From Fasciolopsis buskii (Eukaryota; Platyhelminthes; Trematoda; Plagiorchiida; Fasciolidae): a stretch of DNA of 64,000 bases. The position numbers and the translations under genes were made by a program. Of this stretch, positions 1-11,400 are shown piece by piece; position 1 is the first letter of the stretch; every line of letters starts with the position of its first letter. Location: the NCBI GenBank assembly GCA_008360955.1, contig LUCM01003887.1, positions 122,323 through 186,322 of the forward strand, given 5' to 3'. The notes under the pieces were generated by a model. That model was not told the DNA's origin. It was given only the letters and a program-made list of their open reading frames with translations, and made no database searches.

Positions 1-220
1 TTATTGTGAATGATATAATATTAATAACACAGCGTTGTTGGTAGATGTAATGCGCCAACGTTTCGACTACCGTGGGTAGTCTTTCTCAAGGCAAGTTTTA
101 CAATCAAATGCATTTGATTGTAAAACTTGCCTTGAGAAAGACTACCCACGGTAGTCGAAACGTTGGCGCATTACATCTACCAACAACGCTGTGTTATTAA
201 TATTATATCATTCACAATAA
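1..220. repeat. Perfect 220-base palindrome (foldback or palindromic transposable element)
   Basis: Bases 1-110 are the exact reverse complement of 111-220, with the symmetry centre inside ATGCAT (108-113) and no spacer. I checked the arms base by base and found no mismatch. The element begins at the first base of the window, so it may continue upstream. A diverged relative at 1,945-2,096 shows this is a repeat family and not a unique sequence. Each arm holds GACTACC, a three-base loop and GGTAGTC followed by GAAA (right arm 140-160). There is no reading frame of note. It may be a palindromic non-autonomous element, an inverted pair of retroelement terminal repeats, or partly a foldback artefact of sequencing or assembly. 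Confidence 0.93.
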
Positions 221-1944
221 TAATATCACTTTCGTTCATTCACTGATGAATTATGAATCTTTTTGAAAAGCTGCCGCAAGGTTTGGTCTTATCTAGCGTG
301 CAAATAGATTATTCGACATCACTTTAGTCAACAGCTACACATCTCCGTGCTGGTGTATTGGGAGCCTGCCAGGGTAACCAAGTAAAATTTGTTCATATCA
401 ATTGTTAGAAATCCAGCACCAGTAAACAGTGGCAAACTATGAGTCCGCCATTATTCGTCGGGGATATTTTGATCATTCTGATGTGATAACCAGCGAGTCC
501 AGCATGAGATTGTCGTTGCTTCTTACTCCAAGACGTGTTGAAATTTCTATCGCAGTTCACTAAACTATAAAGTCATAACATGAACACTTTGCTCATGAAA
601 TCAAGGCTCAGTGCTCGGTAGGATTACCAAAACCCAGTAGTGTGAAATAGATATTCTTTAGGAGAATCTATTGCATCTTGGCGTGGTCTTCTTTGATAGA
701 ATCAAGGAAATACCTTCATCACTATATCGGCAAGGTTTTCCCGTCCAAAGTACATTTCCCCTTGATAAGTTTGTAAGGCTTCTCTCATTTTTTCATGCAA
801 GAGTAACCAACGCACATGGGGATAAGAAAATGGAAGGATTTTTTCGAAGAACTTCCTCCTAGATGTTTACATTTTTGAGTGTTCTTCAGATCGCCACATG
901 CTATGCATCCATTGACGAAATTAACGCGTCAGCATATGAACGTTCCCAGCGTTTTCTACTGATGAACGATCAGTCCATGCTTCTTTTTCGCAGAAAATTC
1001 GAGCGTTCAAACACAATCCAACTCTAGCTCGGCAGTAGCGCTCGAAATATCGGTAATTTCAATGTGAACTTAAGTAAGACTGCGGTTATTTTCGAGTGTG
1101 AATGAGTTCCCCTCTGAAATGGTTTAATAAGACACATGGTGGTCTTGTTTAGTTTAAAATGATGGAAACGCTTAAACCGAGGATTTTAATCAGCCCATCA
1201 TCCTCTGCGTAGTAGAGGCAAAAAATATTTCACTCTACTGTCACGATAAAAATATAGGCGATTGACGCACAGTCCATAAATTACTATGAAGCAAGCAAAA
1301 CCTTGATGTAAGTAAACATGCATTCTAAATGACAATTTTTCGCGGTCAACCAAGATTATCTGACCCCGGTTAATTCAAACCAACTCAATCAACTAATGCG
1401 TATCGTCAGCCTATAGACACCGTCCAGCCCTGTATGGAATATCTGTTACTATCAGTGTTTTTTAGTCCACGCGAACTTGTTATTAATTAAAAAAGTACAC
1501 TAGGATAAATATGGAAACCCCTCCAATACCGTTCATAATGCTTCCATGCTGCAGTGAAACCTCGTTTTCCATGCTCCGACGTGCCTACGTAGGCAATGAA
1601 GGTTACCCACGTCTTACTGACTTTATTACAGCCAGCGAAGAGACGAAATAAGAAAAACGTGTAACAAAATTCGTGATATTTGCTGAGGCTTGTTTGTGCC
1701 AAGTAGGTAGCAGAATCTTAAGAATTATAACACGGGAATTTTTTGAATGCATCCGAACTAGCGGTAACTAAACATACGCATAAATGTAGTTGCACACTGA
1801 GCAGATATAAACCTTCGCAGCCGTGCTACACTACAAGCGTGCATACAAAACCTAGTCATGGAAGCACACCCAGTCGCAGTTCATGAGCATGTCCACAGGA
1901 AAATATTGGTTACTCCAACTGATAATAGTTCTAGAATCTAACTA
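221..1944. other. Intergenic, nothing recognised
   Basis: AT-rich sequence between the two palindrome-family copies. No frame, repeat or RNA gene stands out. Confidence 0.6.
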
Positions 1945-2096
1945 TGAATGATATAATGTTAATAACAGTGTTGTTGGTAGATGTAATGCACCAACATTTC
2001 AACTACCGTGGGTAGTCTTTCTTAAGGCGATTTTTACAATCAAATGCGCATTATATCTACCAACAACACTGTGTTATCAACATTAGATCATTCACA
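1945..2096. repeat. Diverged, internally deleted copy of the 1-220 palindrome family
   Basis: Bases 1,945-2,046 align with 7-110 of the palindrome with roughly ten differences and a two-base gap. The sequence then jumps from the centre of symmetry to the outer part of the right arm (about 2,046-2,096), so the inner right arm, some 50-55 bases, is missing. The outer arms still pair. Four CpG sites of the intact left arm are TpG or CpA here, in the GTGTTG, GCACC, AACATT and TTCAAC contexts, which is what deamination of methylated cytosine would give. The copy lies 1.7 kb from the perfect one and is clearly older. Confidence 0.88.
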
Positions 2097-5000
2097 TTTA
2101 AAATCAATACATGGTGCATCGATTTTTCGATACACTCTTTGCATTATTTGGTCCTGATAGCCATAGAATCTGTTTGTATGTCCTTCCTAAACCGATCAAC
2201 AATGCAATAACGTGAGTTACCATTTCCAATGTTACTGATAAACACTCCGAATGATTCATCGAAGGTGCTAAATCACTTGGTCCTTTTCGCCAAAGTGTTT
2301 TAAGAAAAAATGAATTATTAAACAAACATACAGTTTGTTAATTCTCTCCGAAAGTCTGCGTCATGTAAATGGAATCCCAGTTGCACTTTAAGTTGTCGTA
2401 ATGGTTGACCCGGACATCTCGGCCAATAGAGTGTTACACAGAGCACATATATCCTCAAAAATAGAACTTACTTATTTCACTCCTGTTTCCAGATGAATCG
2501 TAACCTTATGAACGATTTCGCTCTCGGGGATGCTGAGCTTCCATTTTGAGAGTATACAAAAGCAGTTTCTGACATGCACTCGTGAACTTTGCTTATTTCA
2601 AAATAATCAACAATACTTCATTGATTGTTTTCAGCAATATCAAACATGAATTTAAAAATCAGAGTCTTCATAAGACTGCTGTTCTCAAGTTTACTGTCAC
2701 TTTTTGGGAACGCGTACGGGGTGCTCACCTGTCAAACCAACTTTATAATTGCAAACTAAATTATGGATACTGTCTTCAGAATTTCATTTTATTCATTTGC
2801 AGTGACCACGGGTAATGCGCCCATTCATTAGTAACAACGATAATTAATCGATTTTTCAAAGAAAGAACTCGGAATTAAAGAATGTTCAGAAGTTTGATTC
2901 GTAGGCACTCAGAGCGAGTTACGTAAGATTCGAGTAAAAAAGCTTCATTTGACTTTCCCACAAGTGAAGGCATATTCTTATAGAATCCTAACATTTGCAT
3001 CTATCCCGATATATATTTAAAAGTTATTATTTTATATTCTATGATTACTTTTTTCAGCGATTTCAGGTTTATTTAAGTTACGTGCATGCGCAACATTTGG
3101 TCATGAAGAACATTACTAAACTACGATGATTTTTTTAAGTTTTTCAAAAAAAATTGTAATCTTCAGTGATCCGCATTTTCAGACTTGGAGAACATGTTAA
3201 TCAGATATCCGGTGGGTTATTGTTGTCCGTTTTTTTAGGGTAACACGGCTCGTCTGTACTTTGAGCCTGTTATCTCTCTAGTGTATTCAAGATGTTAGGC
3301 CAACGTTAGACTGCAATAAGCTATGCCCAAATGGTCCAGTCCCACCCTTTAATCGTGAATCATTAGTGTCAATTCCGGTGTTTATGATTAGACAGAGACA
3401 TTTGGCGGAGGACGTTTGACAGAATCTGATTGGCTAAGACTGCGTTTGCCGTTGACCAGCCCGTTTTGCCCACAATATTATCCGTTCTGATAACCACATG
3501 GATGTGCACGGTACTTGTGTCAAGGATCTAAGTTTCTCTTTGACTTGTAACACACGCAAATACGAGAACGAATGCCATACACACAGAGAGAAGTGCAAGA
3601 TAAAAATAGGTCGGGCTAATTTTGAAACACCACTGTTTATATGTGCCAAACGAATCAGGGCTCGACCAATTTGTTCTCGAAATTTTTTATAGGTCATAGT
3701 CACTATTCCTAGGGCGCTGCATTGAATAATTTAATGAATGCTGCTTGTCCAAGATGGATTTTTTAGAGCATGAGAAGACGCATTCTGGTCCCTTGGGAAG
3801 CACGCTAGACGATCAGGTGTACCTAGTCTATACGATAAATCGATTAGTAAAATGGTTTGTATCATACCAATACCTTTTTGTCTGTCCGAGTTTTACGAAA
3901 GTGTATTGAAAGGGTAGGTCGCTGCAATCGTATTCCATGAATCCTTTCTTCCGATAAGATGCCCCTCCAAGCAGATTCACAGGATCTTGAAGGCTGGCTT
4001 TTGACGTCTAATAATGGCATAGTTCTTGATCAATTTTTGTTCGTTAAACCGAAAAACTTTATTCTGTAAGAGAGTTTTGCATCGATTTTTCAGTGTTTCG
4101 CCTTTGAGCCAACATTTTAGATTTTATGTGCTCTTTTCCGTTTGTTCAGTAGCTACCGGATAATAAGAGACAAGGGAGATTATAAGTTTCACAAATTAAG
4201 TCATCGTAATTGTCCATAGGAAAAAATTCACGTATGGCGATTCTTCCACAAAATTGTGCGTCTGTTTAATCACGTGCATTATTGCACAAAATTGGGTTTG
4301 TTTTCAGTAGTAATGTGAACCTACAGCGTCACTTCGTCTGAGTGGAACAGGTGTTGTCTGTGCATTAAGCAGATGAGCGTTTCAGTATGGTAATCACGTG
4401 ACCGTATTCGCCCATTGACGATTAACTCATTCATTTGGCAACTGCAAGTTAGCAAGCTTTCCTCCTGAAAGAAAAATGCTGTACGTTATCATTCTGAAAT
4501 GAATTGGTCAGTTAAACGAAAATCATAAAACGCAATTAGACAAAACAGTAAGCAGCATGGGGTTCAAGAACAATATATCATTTGAATGACCGAAAATGGA
4601 CGAAAAGAATGAGGGACATGTTCCTCTAATTCATTTCGTAAAGTTGCACTTCTTGGGTTGGCAAATGCAATGTTTAGTAAACAGAAATCATGGGATGCCT
4701 CTGCGAGACTCGTTCATAATTATCTCTTAATCTGTCCACTCCTGTTAGAAGCACTTGTAATTTTTTTCATTTATTCTTCAAATGCCCAAATTTCATTTCA
4801 TGAAAATACAACTCCTCGGTTTTCGGTATAAGTAGGATAAGTTGTCACAAAATATTGTCGATAGAATTCCTAATATTTTACTGTCCATATAACTTTAAGT
4901 TTGGTCGCTATCTCATTTTTATTAAATAAAATAAAATTGATTAAATAGAAAATTCTTCCCGAATGCGACGAAGAAACCAGCATGCTTTCCAAAAAGACAA

Positions 5001-5274
5001 ATGGATATGTACCAAGTTGACAAAATCTAATCACGCCCGATATCCCGTATACCGCCTTCTCCTTCAGTGTGCATATTAGTCACACGTCGTGCTTTAGACA
5101 TCAAATGTCACCACTTTCTCGTCAATTGCCAAAACCGCTACGGCCTTCTTTGCACTTAGACTACGTGTGCAAAAATTATCTATCAGCAGGGATCATTTTC
5201 CGAGCACTAGCTGCCCGTGGCCGTGCGATCCAGTGACGGATATGTGGTGAAGATGAACAAATTTTTGAGAGTCA
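2097..5274. other. Intergenic, nothing recognised
   Basis: Only short overlapping frames, up to 89 codons on opposite strands at 3,434-3,703. They have no splice support and no recognisable motif. Confidence 0.6.
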
Positions 5275-5446
5275 GCCTGCCCGGAAGCGCAATGGCTAAG
5301 GCGTTCAACTCCAAATCGTTCGTCCCGGGTTCGAGTCCCTGTTCGGAAGCGGTGGATATGACAAGCTGGATGAAACAGCTGTACAGTGATTCCATCGTTT
5401 CTTAATGCTAAGTTGAGCGATGATATGGGGTGGTGAACTATTTCAC
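5275..5446 (+). mobile_element. SINE family A, copy with tRNA-derived head
   Basis: A tRNA-like 5' part carries an A-box-like TGGCTAAGGCG (5,293-5,303) and a B-box GGTTCGAGTCC (5,328-5,338) that fits the RNA polymerase III consensus. The D-arm wording resembles animal tRNA-Arg or tRNA-Trp, but the acceptor stem does not close, so this is not a working tRNA. The body from about 5,349 to 5,446 is shared with the minus-strand copy at 14,860-14,971, through a block around CAGCTGTACAGTG (about 5,367-5,400) and an ending like GGTGAACTATTTCA. I see no clear target-site duplication, so the exact ends are uncertain by several bases. A SINE is the best reading. Confidence 0.72.
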
Positions 5447-6835
5447 AAAAATGCTATAACTTTGTCAAGATATCCTAGACCTCAGCGAATATGGCAGCGT
5501 TAATAAATGGGCCAAGTTAATTGAAACGAAATTGCGCGAAGGAAGTGCAACGACCGTTCATCATGAACCCGGACTGATTGGCAGCAAATTGGTTCAACTC
5601 CCAAGCCCCACGTTGTGTTAGCACAACCGAATAACATACAAGAATGACATTCATATTTGGACAATCAAAAAAGTCTGCATTTATCAAAGTATACTTAGCT
5701 GCCATTTAGCCACTGTTCATTCATGAAGTTTAACTAATCACATCATTTTCGGTGATGTGTTCGCCAAAGATTGCAACTTGCCGGTTTTCTGTTGTAGCTT
5801 AGGAACCATCCATCCTACCATCCGGGTACGTAGCCTCACAATTGAAGTAAACACTTAGCTCCGGATAGATGGAAGAATTCAGAATTTTTGGATGGATTCG
5901 TATTGCAAAGAATCCCGCAGAATGTTTGTAAACAATAACTGGTACGAGCCGAGGATTTGTGAAGAGTAAAAACTTGATTTTCTATTTACGGTCACGAATA
6001 CATAAACAATCATAAAGTAGTTTGACGCAACGCAGGCTAAATTGTTTTCCAAGCCAGAATTGCATGGTTTTCAAGCGAAAGGGATCAATCCGAGCCATGA
6101 GATATTAAGGTAGCACTGGCAGATGTGGTGACAGCAGAATGACGTTTGATTCCCTCGGAGTTCTTGATTACCGCATCAATTGAAAATGTGATGCTTACTA
6201 TTCTGAACAGATAACGACTCCACTAACATTGTGTTTGGCTCTTCAGTTACGGAAGACATTGCAATTTGGCAGTTACGGATCGTGCATTGTGGGTTATCTC
6301 CGAAGTCAAAGTAACTACAATAATCGTGGTTCCGGAAGGACTTATGGAAGTTATTATTGGATAAATGGCCCTGGTAATTCAGTTGTTCCTAGACTCACTA
6401 GTTCCTTTCTGCATTGTACCTAGAAGGCGGATAATAGGCAAACACGCAAATAAAAAATATAAAACTCTACTAACCTCTAATGTTCCTGGTAAGTACCCTT
6501 CAGTGATGGTGATTGGTGGCTTGGCTTTCGCAAAATTGGCATCCGGGTGCAAATGTCATAAGTGCGGTTGCATCGCTATCGAGTGAAATAAATATAAATA
6601 AATATCACTGATGTCCTTCTTCCGTGGGCCCTTCAACGAAGAGCTTCTGGGAACACTCATCAAACTACAAATTAGATTCTGGTGCCAAATACTAATTTCC
6701 AGGGTACAACAAAGTACCGGGTACGCATACTTGACGAAAGGCAGTAACTGCCATACCAGTCGTGTGCTTCCGGGGAAATTTTGTTCACTCATTCAGATAC
6801 TACTCAGGATTCAAGCATATACTTGTATTTAAATG

Positions 6836-6853
6836 TATATATATATATATATA
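6836..6853. repeat. (TA)9 microsatellite
   Basis: Uninterrupted TA dinucleotide run of 18 bases. Confidence 0.9.
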
Positions 6854-7037
6854 ACACCACGATTTTTGCGGATGTCTAGAAACTTAAAATTAACTTTTGT
6901 CCATGTTTTGTTGCCTGATTTCGGGGATGTCTCGGCAAACTCTGAATTCAAGAAGATATGTCCTTGGCCTTTACGTGAACATTTGGTCCAAGTTTCTTGG
7001 AACTGGTCATCGTACGCTTGTGCTTAGCACCATGAAT

Positions 7038-7081
7038 CTTGCAGTCTCAATAAAATTTTGAATTTGATGAGACACTGCAAG
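7038..7081. repeat. Short imperfect inverted repeat
   Basis: CTTGCAGTCTCA pairs with TGAGACACTGCAAG across an 18-base loop, leaving only two bases bulged. The stem is too short for a microRNA precursor. No function is known. Confidence 0.6.
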
Positions 7082-7560
7082 CTCTACATTGACGGTAAAT
7101 GTTTTAATCACATTTTGTTTACGTCGAAAAAGTGAAAAACAAATGCAAAATAATTGTATGCACGTTTTTTGACATTTTGTTCACTGCCTCCAGGCATTAG
7201 CAGTGGATCAACAAATCTCTTTCTCTACAAGGTGGTTAACATCAGTTTAAACTAACTACTACTTTTCCTGGATTACTGCCTCAGCGCATTTGCACAAATA
7301 ATTCTTTTTGCCAATTCCATTTTAAGCCTCGCCCGTGGTAACATCTTAGACTTCCAAGTAATTCAGTCTGTTTGCGACCCTCCCGTCCTTGTGTATAATT
7401 CCGGGAAAATAAACAGAAACGTTTCTTCATTCGACTGCCCTACGCTTTTGCTTGTATCTCACTAGAATTCGAAAAATAAGAATACGGCGTTGTTTGATTG
7501 TAATGCTTCGGTCATCACGATATCAGCTTAACATAATGCTAAATACCTCAATCAGTCCAA

Positions 7561-8460
7561 TTAGCTTAAACCACTTGAATCTGTATTCAGTCGACTAAGA
7601 GGATTATTTGTACTAATCACGTCAGGGTCATCCAGAAGACAACCTGACCGGTGGCATTCAAACCGTTGGTATGAAACCTTCGTCGGTTGGGCATGCTCCA
7701 ATTAAACAGCATGTTCCTCAAACCATTGGCAATTCCGAAGAATTTTGCAGTCATTTTGTTTAGATAAATGCAAATAACATAATGGAAACAAAGACATACC
7801 TGATTTCCGGTTAAGTGTATAGCAGTCAACACCTCCTGCGCTTCGGAGGAAACAAACCACAACATTTTACGCCGTAAAGTTTTAGTGATATAGGTGGAAA
7901 TATATTTCAAATTTCATTAAACTTTTCCACTTGTTCATGGTTTGAAGCCCAGGCAAATTAAAACTCACCGAGTACGGTCGAATTAATTTTTGTCTACTTT
8001 TCGAGCAATCATTTTTAATCATGTTTTGCACGGGCAATGAGTACACAGTTATTTTTATTCGGGGGACTGATTGTAGAACCAACATGTCACATTTGCCAAG
8101 TAGTGTGATGCTCAAAACAACCGTCAGCCGGGAACAACTAAAAAAATCACCGATTTACGACAGACCAAATCCATTTTCTGAATGTCATGTTTTCGGTTTC
8201 CAAACTAGCACTTCTTTTCTAATCTCCCCGGTAGTAAATGCGATTTTGGTGTTTACAAACTCGGGGAAATCGCATTCTATGGAGATTTTTATTGGTTTGT
8301 TTCTTCTACCTGGGCGTATATTTGATACGCATTTTTACATTCACAGTACATCTTACCTGAAACGAAATGCATAACGTGGATGAATTATTGCCGTTGCCAA
8401 AATTCCAAATTTCGGGCGAAGTTTGCATCCAAATATTACCATATACTTCTCTAAGTTCAT
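7561..8460 (-). CDS. Possible four-exon small gene, hypothetical
   Basis: Hand-built model. An ATG at 8,460-8,458 opens exon 1 (8,460-8,357), which ends at CAG|GTAAGA. Exon 2 (8,137-7,969) follows a poly-T acceptor (TTTTTTTAG) and ends at TCG|GTGAGT. Exon 3 (7,835-7,800, 36 bases) ends at CAG|GTATGT. Exon 4 (7,695-7,561) ends in TAA. All phases agree and the sum is 147 codons plus stop. Introns would be 219, 133 and 104 bases. Exon 1 has a hydrophobic run (GILATAII) and exon 2 another (LTVVLSITLLG); I recognise no domain. Weak points are the exon 4 acceptor, which is poor, the lack of a poly(A) signal nearby, and an equally open plus-strand frame at 8,367-8,561 ending in GAA|GTGAGT. Chance is a serious alternative. 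Confidence 0.13.
8237..8276. repeat. Short perfect inverted repeat
   Basis: AATGCGATTT and AAATCGCATT form a 10-base-pair perfect stem with a 20-base loop. It lies within intron 1 of the low-confidence minus-strand gene model. Confidence 0.6.
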
Positions 8461-11400
8461 TCAAGAAAAATTATAAATTATATCAATCGCGTTATTTTAA
8501 TGCTCCGTTGCCATATTTCTTCTTGGAAAATGGCACGCGATGTCAGTCAGACGATACAGAAGTGAGTTTCTGTTTAGTGAAAGATCGATTTTGCATGAAT
8601 GAACACTGATTACATTTGTTTGTTTTAAAGGCAAATGCCGTTTTATTGCAGTTTGACAGCCGTTTCATTGCATTCGTTCGTCCCGCAGAATACTGCAGAC
8701 CACTGGAGACAGCTAGATGTTGTTGTTCCAGGCTGTGTCAGATAAGCACAGGGATGGATTTCCGTACTAATAACTGGAGTGAAAGTAGCTTGCATATTCT
8801 GGATATCTGGCGGCGATTTCAAAGAATTTATGTAGCTGTTCGTTGGTTACACTAAGGTATACAAAATATTCCAAATAATTGCAATAATGTCGGTGTATAC
8901 AGCGATACATAGGCATTTGGGTTGGTCATCTTGATCTGATTTGTTTCGGCTACCCTGAGATCGATAACTATCATTCAGACTTTTGTTTCTTTCCTATTTC
9001 AACATTGTGGCTGGTATTTTCTGATACCGAGCTAATTTCAGCCCAGTCGTTCGACAACAGCTTTGAAACATTGCTAATATTCGGCTTTCATTTGTGCTAT
9101 TCACAATGGGGATGTTCAGATTGGATAAAACTGGCAATACTCATAACCGGAACGAATTCATTCCACCGGTTTCATATCAACAAATTTCATCTAAAACAAA
9201 ATTTTCAGCCTCGCCGGGGGATTAAACACAGAGACTGCATGTGATCACCACAATCATAATTCAATAGCAATAGGACTCGCACAAAGTCACAATCTTCCAA
9301 ATGACTATAGCATACAGTAAACTTTAGCAAAATTTTCGCATGCGCTCCATCTGTTCACAGTTGAACAAACGTCTGACTCCCGCATGCGGTTAATTCGGAT
9401 TGCGCCTCATCCCAGCAACTTGCATGTTATCAAAATGTCAATCGTTCCAAATGGGAGATTCAAAGGCAGCTCTGTATAACGTAAATCACATTTAAAATTC
9501 TATCATTTTACAATCCGTGACTTGAAAAGGGTACTCGTTTTTCCTTTGTTGGGTTGATTTCCATCTCACTGCTTGATGATAACCACCGCATGTTTATTTT
9601 TGTTATGAATCAAATATGCAATCTGGATCAGACTACATATAAATGTCAGTGGAATTTGATATGCGTATTGTCACTGGCATATATAGAGTTTGCCAGGTAG
9701 CCATACGGAACAGCCGAATCATTCCAATCCGTAATGAAACTCTATTCGATCTGATGATATTACTCGATCATTTGGATATCTAGGCATAGTTTGTGGGCCT
9801 AAAAGGAGTAAATTAAGAATGAAAATGTCAAAAGCAATGGGGAAATAACCAGACCCTGGCAAACTTAAAATACAATTCGGTATTTTGAAATAGATCGGCA
9901 CTATTATGAATGCCTTTCAAGGGAAAGCCAATCTCCAAAAGTCATAAAGAACTGAGGTCGAATTTTGTGACCGTACTACTGGATGGAAAGACAGCACATC
10001 AAAACAGTTTATTAGCTCCGTGCAAATAGCAGAATTAATTTCACTGACTATTAGAAAGCAAACTTGCAATTACACGTTTTCTTCTCACGTAGAATTCCCA
10101 TTTTTGTTAGACTTAACATTGGTCGTTCTGAAAACCGGTGATTCATTAGAAATGAATTAAAAGTTGAAGCAAAAAGTTTTTCTAAGCTACCATTTGCCTT
10201 CCGAAAAAACTCCATTCATCTAGCGAAATAATAAATCGCAAAGGATAAAATAAAATTTTGTGTCAACCTCTGGATTTGTTGTTCTCTAGAAGCATTACCT
10301 TTTGTTTCATCGACTGACGGCTCATTCTCTACCCGCTGCGTCTCTAACAGGTTGCCGTGTGATCTCCGTTGGCTGTCGATATCCACATATAGGACTTCCC
10401 ACTTGCCAGAGATTGGATAGGCCAACTCATTATTTTCTATACCAACCCGCACATCCATAGTTAGCGACAACTGCCATGCTTCTTCTCTTAGGCGGTACCG
10501 GTTCACCCACACACTCACACTAAAACACATGGAGGCAATCTGAGCTGATTCGAATTCTATTTCCCACAGTCATCATTGCAGTCTGGTGTCCTTGTGAGTA
10601 TTGTGGTCTTGCACACAAATAATGTGGTCCTTTTTCCAAATTTTGTTTTAATTATTCTGTTTAAATGGCTTCTCTGTTGATGATCTCGAATAACTGACCT
10701 TGCTTGTTTTCACCAGTCGCACATTCAACACGATAATGAGCTGCCACGCTTGAAGCAATGAGATTTAAACAATTACGGATTATCGCTTTCTTCTAGGTGC
10801 ACTTAGATTTTGAACTGGTATAAGAAATGCCTTAATCTAGAGTCTTCAGTGATTGAGGTCTCCACGGTTTCATGTGTGTCAGTAGTATCATATCCACAGA
10901 GCTCTTAAATTTCATTGTGCTGGATTCGAGATTTTATGCATTACTTCCTTGCCAGGTTAGTTTAATTACACTGAACGGGAAATCATAATATATGGATATC
11001 CATACATATATGTATAAGCTTACCCTCCTTTCAATGTCACTTGCTCCTCGCTGAAGTAAACCGAAATAGAGTTGCTAAGCCGTTTAGGCTGTCTTGTTGA
11101 TTGGCATAGACGTTCAATAGAAGAGATTCTTATATTAAATACTGAGTCTTTCCGACTCTTCACGTGATTATTTCACCACATCCTAACCAGCCCTATTCAA
11201 AAGAATCTGAATCTGGAACATTTCTGTTACGCTAAAGACATCCTGCATAATGCTTCTCTCACAGTTTCTTGTTGGGAAACGGGCTAGTGGGACGTGGGTA
11301 AAGGCAACAGTATTAGTGTTTTGAGATATAAAAGACGAGAATTATACTCAGGCTTGGATACGTCAATCGACGGTGAATCTTATTTCCAATTCTCGGTAGC

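Noticed and set aside
5275..5349. Functional tRNA gene
   Set aside because: The A-box and B-box fit, but the 7-base acceptor arms do not pair and the sequence continues into a body shared with another locus, so it is a SINE head.
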